From contig JAEWYI010000014.1 of the NCBI GenBank assembly GCA_023395735.1, positions 1 through 33,988 of the forward strand: a stretch of 33,988 nt of DNA, read 5' to 3'. Every line of letters begins with the position of its first letter. The stretch's first letter is position 1. The notes beneath the pieces are model-generated. The model was not told the DNA's origin. It worked only from the letters and a program-made list of their open reading frames with translations, and made no database searches. The stretch is from Cyanobacteria bacterium OH_SFB_17. Lineage in GTDB: Bacteria > Cyanobacteriota > Vampirovibrionia > Gastranaerophilales > Gastranaerophilaceae. The translations under genes were made by a program, and so were the position numbers. This document shows, in pieces, positions 16,290 through 23,863 of this stretch.

Positions 16290-17668
16290 CCGAGTTTTTC
16301 TCTCAAAGCCTGCGCTGAATCTTCATACCCTGCTCTTCCCATAAGCGCGTATGTATAATTTTTTGCCTGCTCAACGCCCGGCTGATTAAAAGTATCTATA
16401 TTGTAAAGCTCACCGGCAATAGCAGTTTGAACTTCAAACATATATAAAAGCTGCGCCAGATAATAACCATTAATTTTAGGCAAGCTTATTGTGACATTAG
16501 GTCTTTTGAAGTCAACCAAAGCGACTTTGGTCGCATCAGCTTCTGCATTCATAAGCTGGTTTATAGATTTTCCGCCCAAATAACAAAGTCCTGTGTAAGG
16601 AAAAACGTTTGGAATATCCAATTGATTGTCAAACTCTTCCACCCTTATAAAATTAACCAACTTGTCACTAGGTCCTTCGTTGTAAAGTTGAATTTGTGAG
16701 TGCTGGTCTGTTGCACCTACAGCTTTTATCGGCGTAGGTCCACAGTTTATTTTTTCACCCGACAAATTAACTTCCTTACCAAGAGATTCTGCCCAAAGCT
16801 GAACGAACCAATCAGAAACATATTTCAAACGGCTAGAATAAGGCATCATAACAGAAAGTCTTTTATTCTTTTTAATATCCATCAAAAAATGAATAAGTGC
16901 ATTTTGAGCCGCAATATTTTCATGGATATCCGTGTTTTTAAGCGCCAAATCCATATCTTTGATTCCGCTTATTATTTCATCGATGTCAATCCCAACAAGC
17001 GCAAACGGCAAAAGACCTACTGCTGAAAATACAGAGAATCTTCCGCCTACATCATCAGGAACAACAAACGTCTTATACCCTTCTTGATCTGCAATCAATC
17101 TTAAAAAGCCTGTTTTTTTATCAGTTGTTGCTACAATATTTTTTCTATAATCATCGCCAAGCTCTTTTTCCAAAATGTCTTTGACTATCATATATTGAGC
17201 CATGGTTTCGGCCGTAGAGCCAGATTTTGTAATCACGTTAACTAAAGTTTTTTTCAAATCCAAAACATTCAACAAACCTGTAATCTGGTCTGGATCTATG
17301 TTATCCAAAAAGAAAATTTTTGGGAAGTTATTTCTTTGCTCCGGTGTTAAAAAATTCCAATATGGCTTCAAAAGAGCTTCTGTTACAGCTATACCACCCA
17401 ATGCAGAACCCCCGATACCCAACACCAAAATATTATCAAATCTGTTTCTAACTATAGATGCATACTCTTTTACCAACCAAACAGTTTCTTCGTTATACCC
17501 TAAATTCATCCACTGTAGCCATTGTCCGGGTTTATCTTTTCTTTTATTTAAATCGGCAATTATCTCTGAAATTCGACCTTTGTATTCGTCAAATTCTCTT
17601 TCAATATCTAGTCCGTTCTCTTCTCCAACAATATTTGAAGTTACATTTCGGTAGTCCAATTTAAGCAT
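16286..17668 (-). CDS. pgi: Glucose-6-phosphate isomerase
   Basis: Pgi interconverts glucose 6-phosphate and fructose 6-phosphate in glycolysis and gluconeogenesis. The protein has 460 aa, matching the shorter bacterial Pgi type rather than the 549-aa E. coli form. Two SIS sugar-phosphate domains are visible: VLGIGGSALGG (82-92) and VITKSGSTAET (145-155) form the phosphate-binding site. VPDDVGGRFSVFSAVGLLP is the family signature, and the C-terminal PGVEQAKNYTYALMG supplies the active-site lysine region. GAGGAC precedes the ATG. It is transcribed from its own predicted promoter and converges with the hypothetical gene to its left. Confidence 0.95.
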   Translation of the reverse strand: MLKLDYRNVTSNIVGEENGLDIEREFDEYKGRISEIIADLNKRKDKPGQWLQWMNLGYNEETVWLVKEYASIVRNRFDNILVLGIGGSALGGIAVTEALLKPYWNFLTPEQRNNFPKIFFLDNIDPDQITGLLNVLDLKKTLVNVITKSGSTAETMAQYMIVKDILEKELGDDYRKNIVATTDKKTGFLRLIADQEGYKTFVVPDDVGGRFSVFSAVGLLPFALVGIDIDEIISGIKDMDLALKNTDIHENIAAQNALIHFLMDIKKNKRLSVMMPYSSRLKYVSDWFVQLWAESLGKEVNLSGEKINCGPTPIKAVGATDQHSQIQLYNEGPSDKLVNFIRVEEFDNQLDIPNVFPYTGLCYLGGKSINQLMNAEADATKVALVDFKRPNVTISLPKINGYYLAQLLYMFEVQTAIAGELYNIDTFNQPGVEQAKNYTYALMGRAGYEDSAQALREKLG

Positions 17669-17732
17669 CTTAAAGTCCTCTTAATTTTTAGCTCTTCGGC
17701 AAATTAGGGCAAATTTTTGTCCCGTAAAATCT

Positions 17733-17762
17733 ATATATCTGATTGTACTATCTAAATGACAA
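17733..17762 (-). promoter_or_regulatory. Possible pgi promoter
   Basis: On the minus strand TTGTCA (17762-17757) lies 17-18 bp before an AT-rich -10 region (GATATA or ATATAT, 17739-17733). The -35 is good and the -10 is moderate. The leader before the pgi ATG would be about 60 nt. Confidence 0.4.
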
Positions 17763-17777
17763 AAATAGAATAGAATG

Positions 17778-17792
17778 CTTAACAATGTTAAG
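17778..17792. repeat. Short inverted repeat after the 17798 gene
   Basis: CTTAAC-AAT-GTTAAG forms a 6-bp AT-rich hairpin just after the stop codon of the membrane hypothetical gene. On the minus strand CATTCTATTCTATTTTT follows. It may be a weak terminator. Confidence 0.3.
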
Positions 17793-17797
17793 AAATT

Positions 17798-18388
17798 TTA
17801 GTATTTAATCTTCTTGTAAGTGCCTGCATTATCAGGTTTAATCTTACCTTGCTCCTTATAAAGCTTGGCAAAATTATCCGTCGCTCTTTGATAATTTACA
17901 ATTGTCATCTCTAAACCGAGATTTGCAAGATTGAACAATATCGGAACAGCAAGCATAAACGTAACACTACCAATTACGACGTGGACAATAAATTTCTTCC
18001 GCTTTTCCATCTCTTTTTGTTTTTGGTTTATATCGTTTTGTTCTTTTAAAATTTTATTTACAACTTCTCTTCTTTCATCAAGCGAAAGATTTTCAATATA
18101 ATTAATATTTTCAGGCTCTACATAGATTACATATTTCTTAGGCTTAATTTCCAAAGAATCATCATCTTGCGATTCTGAGATTTCTTCTTCTTTTGATGAA
18201 AAATCAAGCTCTGAAAGTCCTACTTCCAATTTTGCAGAAAGCTCTTCTTCTGATATTGCAGAAGTATCCTGCTCAACAATCTCGTCCTCAACAAGAGGCT
18301 CATCATCAAATTTGATATCACTTATATTCTCAAGCCCTGGTTCTTGATTGTCCAGCTCTCTTTCATCTTCTTCAGAAAAATTATCCAA
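17798..18388 (-). CDS. Hypothetical single-pass membrane protein with acidic N terminus
   Basis: The protein has 196 aa and no recognised family. Residues 1-80 are very acidic and probably disordered. A short ordered part, KPKKYVIYVEPENINYIENL, leads into a charged helix (SLDERREVVNKILKEQ, then a Lys/Glu-rich stretch that may be coiled coil). One transmembrane helix spans about 133-155, and a basic C-terminal tail follows. Positive residues before the helix (EKRKK) suggest a cytoplasmic N terminus. The start is a TTG with AGGGG 7 nt upstream. A good promoter lies in front, so it is probably expressed. Function unknown. Confidence 0.75.
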   Translation of the reverse strand: MDNFSEEDERELDNQEPGLENISDIKFDDEPLVEDEIVEQDTSAISEEELSAKLEVGLSELDFSSKEEEISESQDDDSLEIKPKKYVIYVEPENINYIENLSLDERREVVNKILKEQNDINQKQKEMEKRKKFIVHVVIGSVTFMLAVPILFNLANLGLEMTIVNYQRATDNFAKLYKEQGKIKPDNAGTYKKIKY

Positions 18389-18429
18389 ATTCTTACCCCT
18401 AAAATTTTCTTTGTGCTAAACTTAAAATT

Positions 18430-18458
18430 ATTATACATTATTATTCGAGAATAAGCAA
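18430..18458 (-). promoter_or_regulatory. Promoter of the 17798 membrane protein gene
   Basis: On the minus strand TTGCTT (18458-18453), a 17-bp spacer and TATAAT (18435-18430) fit a vegetative promoter. Transcription would start near 18423, about 35 nt before the TTG start. A rightward promoter for the divergent kinase gene (TTGTGC-N17-TACATT) overlaps the same segment but is weaker. Confidence 0.6.
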
Positions 18459-18481
18459 GTTAGGCTAAAAGAGAAATTAAA

Positions 18482-19495
18482 ATGGTTATTGAAAAAGAAA
18501 AATTAATTAAAAACGTTAAAAACTTAAATGCACCAAAAGTTCTTGTTGTAGGAGATTTGGCGCTTGATGAAATGATTTACGGCGACACAGAGAGAATCTC
18601 CAGAGAAGCTCCCGTTTTAATATTACAGCACACTCACACAAAACTAATACTTGGCGGTGCATCAAACGCCGCACACAACGCATCAGTATTAAATGGCGGA
18701 CAAGTCAGTGTTATAGGAGTTTTGGGCGAAGACTATCAAGCTCAACAGCTTATTGAAACATTTAAAAAAGCTAACGTGAACACAGAATTTTTAATCAAAG
18801 ATGCTTCAAGAAAAACTGTCACAAAAACCAGAATTTCAGGCTCTTGCTCGCAGTCTGTGACGCAACAAATAGTCAGAATAGACAGACAAACAAATGAACT
18901 TATTTCAAAAGAAACAGAAGAAAAAGTTTTAAACCAGCTTGAAAAAGCAATCCCTCAGCACGACGCAATCATATTATCCGATTATCACATAGGAACTTTA
19001 ACCCAAAAAGTAATCGATAAAACTATAGAAATTGCCAACAAACATAATAAAATTGTTGTAGTGGATGCACAAAAAGATTTGGACAAATACAAAAACATAA
19101 CTTCTATGACTCCAAACCTTCCTGACACACAAAAATTTGTAGGATTTTTCATTAAAGACGACGAGACAATGAAAAAAGCGGGAGAAAAACTCCTCGAAGC
19201 TTCAAACGCGCAATCTGTGTTAATAACTTGCGGTTCAGAAGGAATGGTGGTTTTTAATAAAGACAAAAAAATGACGAAAATTCCTGTTTTTAACAAATCA
19301 GAAGTTTTTGATGTAACAGGTGCAGGAGATACAGTTACAGCCGCATTTACAATGGCGTTGGCAAGCGGGGCAGAACCCGAATATGCAGCCGTTATAGGAA
19401 ATATCGCTGCAAGTATTGTTGTAAGACAATTCGGATGCGCAACTACAACTATTGAAGAAATTTTAAATAATCTTGAAAGGATAAACATACTATGA
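18482..19495 (+). CDS. hldA: PfkB-family kinase, probable D-glycero-beta-D-manno-heptose-7-phosphate kinase
   Basis: The enzyme phosphorylates D-glycero-D-manno-heptose 7-phosphate at C1 on the way to ADP-heptose for the LPS inner core. The protein has 337 aa and contains only the kinase part of the two-domain E. coli HldE. VLVVGDLALDEMIYGDTERI at the N terminus and LGGASNAAHNASVLNGGQVS are RfaE1-like. The PfkB signature FDVTGAGDTVTAAF carries the catalytic Asp (D283). The nucleotidyltransferase part is not in the window. Another PfkB sugar kinase is possible, but the N-terminal pattern favours HldA. The stop overlaps the next ATG (ATGA), so it is translationally coupled. Confidence 0.85.
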   Translation: MVIEKEKLIKNVKNLNAPKVLVVGDLALDEMIYGDTERISREAPVLILQHTHTKLILGGASNAAHNASVLNGGQVSVIGVLGEDYQAQQLIETFKKANVNTEFLIKDASRKTVTKTRISGSCSQSVTQQIVRIDRQTNELISKETEEKVLNQLEKAIPQHDAIILSDYHIGTLTQKVIDKTIEIANKHNKIVVVDAQKDLDKYKNITSMTPNLPDTQKFVGFFIKDDETMKKAGEKLLEASNAQSVLITCGSEGMVVFNKDKKMTKIPVFNKSEVFDVTGAGDTVTAAFTMALASGAEPEYAAVIGNIAASIVVRQFGCATTTIEEILNNLERINIL

Positions 19496-20100
19496 AAAAA
19501 TTTAGAATTATCGACGTAATTATTTTACTTGCTGTTTTAATAGCTTTAATTGTAGGTTTTTTAACATACAAACACTTCAGACAAACAGCTGACAAGCAAA
19601 TAGAAAAAACTTCAAAAATTGCTTTTCAGGTATTTCTAAGAGGGGTTACAATTACAAATACAGACATTCCTATCCAAATCGGAGATGAATCATTTATAAG
19701 CATAAGAAACGTTCCTTATACAGCGCTTAAAGTTATCGATGTAAAAGCTGATTCTAAAAAAATAGTAATGCCAAATCCAAAAGGCAACCCGACATTTATC
19801 TTGGTAGATGATTATTCACAACTTTTCATGTTTGATATCTTAGTAAGCGTTATTGACACAGCAAAAATAACAAAAGACGGCGCTGTTGTCGGTGGTAACA
19901 AAATTAAAATAGGACTTCCTATAACATTGGAAGGCAAAAATTATAAGTTTAACGGTACTGTTTCTAATATTCAAGAACTTGGCGATGCTCAAGCAACACA
20001 AATCGAAAAAGCGGTTAATGAAGCAAAAGCAAAAGGGATTAAGGCTACGCCTATTTTAAGCACCCCTCAACAACAAGTTAACCCCGTAGAAAAAAAATAG
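19492..20100 (+). CDS. DUF4330 family membrane-anchored protein
   Basis: The protein has 202 aa. One N-terminal transmembrane helix (about 7-27, VIILLAVLIALIVGFLTYKH) precedes a beta-rich domain outside the membrane (about 40-165), with FQVFLRGVTI and the repeated hydrophobic strands seen in DUF4330 proteins of Cyanobacteria and Firmicutes. The tail is Ala/Lys/Pro-rich. Function is unknown. It is coupled to the heptose kinase by a 4-bp overlap and followed by an O-antigen ligase-like gene, so a role in surface polysaccharide assembly is likely but unproven. Confidence 0.75.
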   Translation: MKKFRIIDVIILLAVLIALIVGFLTYKHFRQTADKQIEKTSKIAFQVFLRGVTITNTDIPIQIGDESFISIRNVPYTALKVIDVKADSKKIVMPNPKGNPTFILVDDYSQLFMFDILVSVIDTAKITKDGAVVGGNKIKIGLPITLEGKNYKFNGTVSNIQELGDAQATQIEKAVNEAKAKGIKATPILSTPQQQVNPVEKK

Positions 20101-20117
20101 AGAGGCAGTATTAAAAA

Positions 20118-21458
20118 ATGGCAATAAACAGCTTGGTTTTGGATTTCCTAAACAAAGGTTTGAACTGTACACAAAAAAAGAGCTCTTTCCTTTGGCAAAA
20201 CAGTATTTTTCTTAAAAACATAGATAATATAATTTTTGCGACTATTCTTTTGACGCTGGGGCTTTCTACTTTTGCATCATCTGATTTGATTGGATACATA
20301 GCCCTTACTACTTTGTTTTTAACTGTAATAAAGCTTTTTATCAAACCAGAAGAAAAACTAGAACTGAAACCTTTTGATGTTTTTCTTCTCGTATACTTTT
20401 TGCTTGTTGTAATAAGCCTTGCAGGTTCAAGCTTGCTATATTTAAGCTTGAAAGGCTTTTTTAAAACTTTCACATACTTGGGTTTTTATTTTTCCGCTGT
20501 TCATTATTTCAAGGATAACAAAGCGAAAATACCCTATACAATAGGCTTAATCGCACTTTGCGCAACGCTTCAAGGGGTTGTCGGAATTTTTCAAAACTTT
20601 TCGCAAGTCGGAGAAATTTCTACATGGCAAGATGTTTCAAACATCAATCCTGAGGATGTTATGACAAGAGTTTATGGGACTTTACAACCTTTTAATCCCA
20701 ACCTTTTTGGCGGATACTTAACCGCTTGTATTCCAGCGATTTTGGGACTACTTGCTTTTTCGATTACAGAAAAAAAATATAAATATTCAATATTATTTTC
20801 GACATTTGCGCTAACAACATCCGTTGCGCTTGTTTTAAGCGGATGCAGAGGGGCTTATATCGGATTATTCACCATTTTAGTCTGCTATTTTGCTCTGATT
20901 GCAAAATTCATCTGGCAATCCGGAAAAGAAAAATTAAAAAAAGTTTTTGTCACCGTTGTTTCAGCAGGAGCTGCTCTTGCATGTTCAGCCGCTCTATTGA
21001 TATCTTCTATAAGAACAAGAATATTTTCAATTTTTGCTATGAGACAAGACTCTTCAACTTCCTTTAGATTAAACGTTTACCAATCTGCAATTGATATGGT
21101 AAAAGACAATTGGCTTCTTGGAATAGGAATCGGCAACCAAAACTTCAGAGAAATATACGGCTTGTACATGAAAACAGGGTTCGATGCTCTTAGTGCTTAC
21201 AGCGTATTTTTAGAGCTTGCAGTTGAAAGCGGAATTTTTGCATCGCTTGCTTTTTTGGGTTTTGTAATCGCGTTTGTCTATTGCTGCGCAAAATATATTT
21301 TCTCAAACTCTGATATTAAAAAGACAATTATCATATCAACATCAATGATAGCAGTAATCGCAGTTATGGTTCACGGACTTGTTGACACTGTATTTTTCAG
21401 ACCACAAATACAATTTGCATTCTGGACAATGGTCGCTCTAGCGGCGGTAGAAGTTTAG
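20118..21458 (+). CDS. O-antigen ligase / IctB-family polytopic membrane protein
   Basis: The protein has 446 aa with about ten or more hydrophobic helices. It shows the Wzy_C/O-antigen-ligase arrangement: FNPNLFGGYLTACIPAILGL, a central LSGCRGAYIGLF, and the periplasmic-loop block SFRLNVYQSAIDMVKDNWLL followed by GIGIGNQNFREIYGLYM. This last block is strongly like the cyanobacterial IctB group, once proposed as bicarbonate transporters but related to O-antigen ligases. Next to a heptose kinase, a role in glycan transfer at the outer face of the inner membrane is more likely. Glycan substrate unknown. Its stop lies 6 nt from that of the convergent anti-sigma gene. Confidence 0.85.
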   Translation: MAINSLVLDFLNKGLNCTQKKSSFLWQNSIFLKNIDNIIFATILLTLGLSTFASSDLIGYIALTTLFLTVIKLFIKPEEKLELKPFDVFLLVYFLLVVISLAGSSLLYLSLKGFFKTFTYLGFYFSAVHYFKDNKAKIPYTIGLIALCATLQGVVGIFQNFSQVGEISTWQDVSNINPEDVMTRVYGTLQPFNPNLFGGYLTACIPAILGLLAFSITEKKYKYSILFSTFALTTSVALVLSGCRGAYIGLFTILVCYFALIAKFIWQSGKEKLKKVFVTVVSAGAALACSAALLISSIRTRIFSIFAMRQDSSTSFRLNVYQSAIDMVKDNWLLGIGIGNQNFREIYGLYMKTGFDALSAYSVFLELAVESGIFASLAFLGFVIAFVYCCAKYIFSNSDIKKTIIISTSMIAVIAVMVHGLVDTVFFRPQIQFAFWTMVALAAVEV

Positions 21459-21464
21459 AGTAAG

Positions 21465-22010
21465 TTATACCCAAAAAATTATCATCGCTGTGAGAGTAAA
21501 AAGAACTATTATCACGCCGAATATTGCAACTATTCTTGCAAACGAATCGTTGTTGACTTCTTCTTGGATATCAATTCTTCTGAGAATATATTTTGAATAA
21601 TCTTCTTTTGATTCATTTTTAGATTTTTCAAAAGATGCGGTGAGAATTTTTTTTAAATTATACATGCTCTCCAATTCTTTTCTTGCTTGGGGGTTAGAAA
21701 TTATACATTTTTTCACTCTTATGTTATCCTCATCATCCAGCTCATTATCAACATAAGCAGAAATATTAATTTTCATATCATCACTTTGAGATGCAGAAGA
21801 AGTATTTTCATTCGATTTTATTGCTGCAATTTTTTCATGAACCTCTTTTAAGCTTTGCATCATGCCTGACAAAGCATCCAGCTTGGCTCTACAAGTCGGG
21901 CATTTTTCAAGATGCATCTCAACAAATTGTCTAAGCTGACAGCTTAATTTATCTTCTATATAAAAAGACAAAAGGGCGCTTACTTGTGTGCAGGTTAAAT
22001 TTACAGTCAT
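21465..22010 (-). CDS. Membrane-bound anti-sigma factor with zf-HC2 domain
   Basis: The protein has 181 aa. The N-terminal zf-HC2 (ZAS) domain has C7 and H33-x3-C37-x2-C40 (EMHLEKCPTC), the zinc-binding pattern of ECF anti-sigma factors. A second copy of the fold (about 82-116, ISAYVDNELDDEDN then RVKKCIISNPQARKELE) has lost the HxxxCxxC ligands, which are C102, N106 and A109. A transmembrane helix spans about 158-180, with almost nothing beyond it, so any signal input must act in the membrane or cytoplasm. GGAG precedes the ATG. It follows the sigma gene by 41 nt on the same strand and almost certainly binds that sigma factor. Confidence 0.88.
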   Translation of the reverse strand: MTVNLTCTQVSALLSFYIEDKLSCQLRQFVEMHLEKCPTCRAKLDALSGMMQSLKEVHEKIAAIKSNENTSSASQSDDMKINISAYVDNELDDEDNIRVKKCIISNPQARKELESMYNLKKILTASFEKSKNESKEDYSKYILRRIDIQEEVNNDSFARIVAIFGVIIVLFTLTAMIIFWV

Positions 22011-22051
22011 TACTTTTTCTCCTTTTATTTACAAATCAGTTCATAATTTGT

Positions 22052-22642
22052 TTAGATATAATTTTTCAACCCGTCTTGAAGTTTAATCCTTGCTCTGGCA
22101 ATTCTTGATTTTACGGTTCCGATGGTAGTATGCGTGGCAAGTGCTATTTCATCATAGGTCAAGCCCTGCAGCTCTCTCAATATAATTGCAATCCTGAAAT
22201 GCTCAGGAAGTCCTTGGATTTCGTCTTTGATAATCTTGTCCAGTTCAACGGACATGGCTTTTTCTGCAGGTTTGTGTCGATAATCCGGAATTTGTGTGTA
22301 TTTTTTACTCTCATCAGAGCTATCATTATCTATAGAAATTGTCTGAGGTCTTCTGGTCGTTTTTCTCAATTCATCATAGAAAAGATTTGTGACTATTTGA
22401 TTAAGCCAACTCCTGAAAGTTTTTGGATTTTTTAAATTAATCAAGCCTCTTGCCATTCTCATCAAGGCTTCTTGGGTCAAATCGGCAATATTTTCTCTTT
22501 TCTTGCTTAAATAAGAAAAAGTAGCAAAAATGTTTCTCTGCTCCCTTTTGATAAGTTCTTCAAGAGCCTTGTAATCATTTTTTTGCGATAGTATTATCAA
22601 TTCCTCTAAAGGAATTTTTTTATAAAATAATTTCCCTGACAT
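22052..22642 (-). CDS. ECF-subfamily RNA polymerase sigma factor
   Basis: The protein has 196 aa from the ATG at 22642, which has GGAG 5 nt upstream; an in-frame TTG at 22675 has no comparable site. Sigma region 2 shows EELIKREQRNIFATFSYL, DLTQEALMRMARGL (core binding and -10 recognition) and FRSWLNQIVTNLFYDELRK. Region 4 shows LPEHFRIAIILRELQGLTYD and TTIGTVKSRIARARIKL, a helix-turn-helix for -35 recognition. A Ser/Asp-rich linker joins them. No extra C-terminal domain is present. The gene pairs with the downstream membrane anti-sigma factor, so the regulon probably responds to an envelope signal. It is divergent from thiE. Confidence 0.94.
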   Translation of the reverse strand: MSGKLFYKKIPLEELIILSQKNDYKALEELIKREQRNIFATFSYLSKKRENIADLTQEALMRMARGLINLKNPKTFRSWLNQIVTNLFYDELRKTTRRPQTISIDNDSSDESKKYTQIPDYRHKPAEKAMSVELDKIIKDEIQGLPEHFRIAIILRELQGLTYDEIALATHTTIGTVKSRIARARIKLQDGLKNYI

Positions 22643-22684
22643 GTCTTCTCCGGAAAAATCGACTTCTGTTTTCAAATCTTAAAG

Positions 22685-22700
22685 AATTTCTATAGAAATT
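22685..22700. promoter_or_regulatory. 16-bp perfect palindrome between the ECF sigma gene and thiE
   Basis: AATTTCTATAGAAATT is a perfect 16-bp palindrome in the 100-bp divergent region. It covers the position where a thiE -35 element would lie and also contains a TATAGA that could serve as a leftward -10. An operator for a dimeric regulator is possible, but AT-rich palindromes also arise by chance. Confidence 0.4.
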
Positions 22701-22716
22701 TACACACTCTTTGTTA

Positions 22717-22722
22717 TATAAT
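22717..22722 (+). promoter_or_regulatory. -10 element of thiE
   Basis: TATAAT lies 20 nt before the thiE ATG, giving a leader of about 14 nt that contains the ribosome binding site TAGGGAG. No good -35 hexamer is present at 16-18 bp; that position falls in the palindrome. The short leader leaves no room for a TPP riboswitch. Confidence 0.5.
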
Positions 22723-22742
22723 CAGGTAGGGAGTATACGAAG

Positions 22743-23786
22743 ATGACAAAGTTGAAAAGAATAATTGACGCAAACTTAAATAGAGCCTCAGAAGCCACCA
22801 GAATCCTTGAAGAAATCGCAAGGTTCCTTTTGGATGACAAAGATTTGTCACAAACACTAAAAGATTTCAGGCATGAATTAAGCTCGATTCAAGAAGAAAA
22901 TTACACCGAATACCTTGATGCAAGAGACACAGAAGGCGATGTCGGAGTAGATATAAAAAACTCGACAAAAAGAATTGATATAGAATCTATCTTTAAAGCC
23001 AACATAAAAAGACTTCAGCAAGCGCTCAGAACAATGGCTGAATATTCTGTCGATTCGCCTGTTAACGTTCAAAAATTCGAAACCTTGAGATACAAATCAT
23101 ACACTATGGAGAAGATTATGTGGGATAAACTTAAAGAAAATTACAACAAAATTAAAATAAACGAAAAAAAATTATATCTTGTGACAAATTCGGACAATTT
23201 TGAAACGGAAGACGAATTTTTGGATGCAATTGCATCGGCGCTTTCTGGAGGTGTCGACATTGTTCAATTGAGAGAAAAAACCATGCCCGCAAAAAAAATC
23301 CTATCTCTCGGAAAAAAAATAAAAGAACTTTGCCAACAGTTCAACGCAACATTTATAATCAACGACAGAATAGATATTGCAGCCCTTCTGCAAGCTGACG
23401 GAGTACATCTTGGGCAAGATGATTTAGATATTAAATCAGCAAGAGAAATTTTAGGAGAAAACGCGATAATAGGAATCTCCACACACGCCCCTGAGCAAGC
23501 TCAAAAGGCAGAAATAGAAGGAGCTGATTATATTGGGGTAGGGCCTATTTTTGAAACTCCAACCAAAGCAGGACGAATTCCAGTCGGACTTGAATATGCA
23601 AAATGGGTTGCACAGAATATAAAAACTCCAGCATTTGCCATTGGCGGAATAGATGAAGAAAACTGCGACAAAGTCCTTCAAACAGGGATTAAAAAATTGG
23701 CTGTAGTACGCGCAATAATAAATTCAAAATCTCCCAAGGTATCTGCCGAAAAAATTCTAAACAAAATCAATTGTGAAATTCTGTAA
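22743..23786 (+). CDS. thiE: Thiamine-phosphate synthase with N-terminal ThiD2-type domain
   Basis: ThiE joins the pyrimidine (HMP-PP) and thiazole phosphate to give thiamine phosphate. The protein has 347 aa, longer than a plain ThiE of about 210 aa. The N-terminal domain (about 1-125; RIIDANLNRASEATRILEEI, LDARDTEGDVGVDI, IFKANIKRLQQALRTMAEY) is the ThiD2-type extension common in Cyanobacteria and some other phyla. The ThiE barrel (about 143-347) has LYLVTN, DIVQLREK, INDRIDIAALLQADGVHLGQ, GVGPIFETPTKAG and FAIGGI, including the diphosphate-binding and Mg-binding positions. It lies alone, divergent from the ECF sigma gene. The architecture supports a cyanobacteria-related host. Confidence 0.93.
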   Translation: MTKLKRIIDANLNRASEATRILEEIARFLLDDKDLSQTLKDFRHELSSIQEENYTEYLDARDTEGDVGVDIKNSTKRIDIESIFKANIKRLQQALRTMAEYSVDSPVNVQKFETLRYKSYTMEKIMWDKLKENYNKIKINEKKLYLVTNSDNFETEDEFLDAIASALSGGVDIVQLREKTMPAKKILSLGKKIKELCQQFNATFIINDRIDIAALLQADGVHLGQDDLDIKSAREILGENAIIGISTHAPEQAQKAEIEGADYIGVGPIFETPTKAGRIPVGLEYAKWVAQNIKTPAFAIGGIDEENCDKVLQTGIKKLAVVRAIINSKSPKVSAEKILNKINCEIL

Positions 23787-23787
23787 A

Positions 23788-23830
23788 TAAAAACCGCCTT
23801 GACTGACAAAAAAAAGTTTTACGGTTTTTA
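23788..23830 (+). terminator. Possible weak terminator of thiE
   Basis: TAAAAACCG (23788-23796) and CGGTTTTTA (23822-23830) are perfect complements around a 25-nt loop, just after the thiE stop. The stem is AT-rich and the loop long, so efficiency is doubtful. Confidence 0.3.
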
Positions 23831-23863
23831 ATACCTATTATACAAAGAAGCTAGGTATGGAAA

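Noticed and set aside
22643..22675. Longer TTG start for the ECF sigma factor
   Set aside because: No ribosome binding site before it, while the inner ATG has GGAG at 5 nt.
22676..22742. TPP riboswitch in front of thiE
   Set aside because: The region is too short and lacks the conserved CUGAGA-type core.
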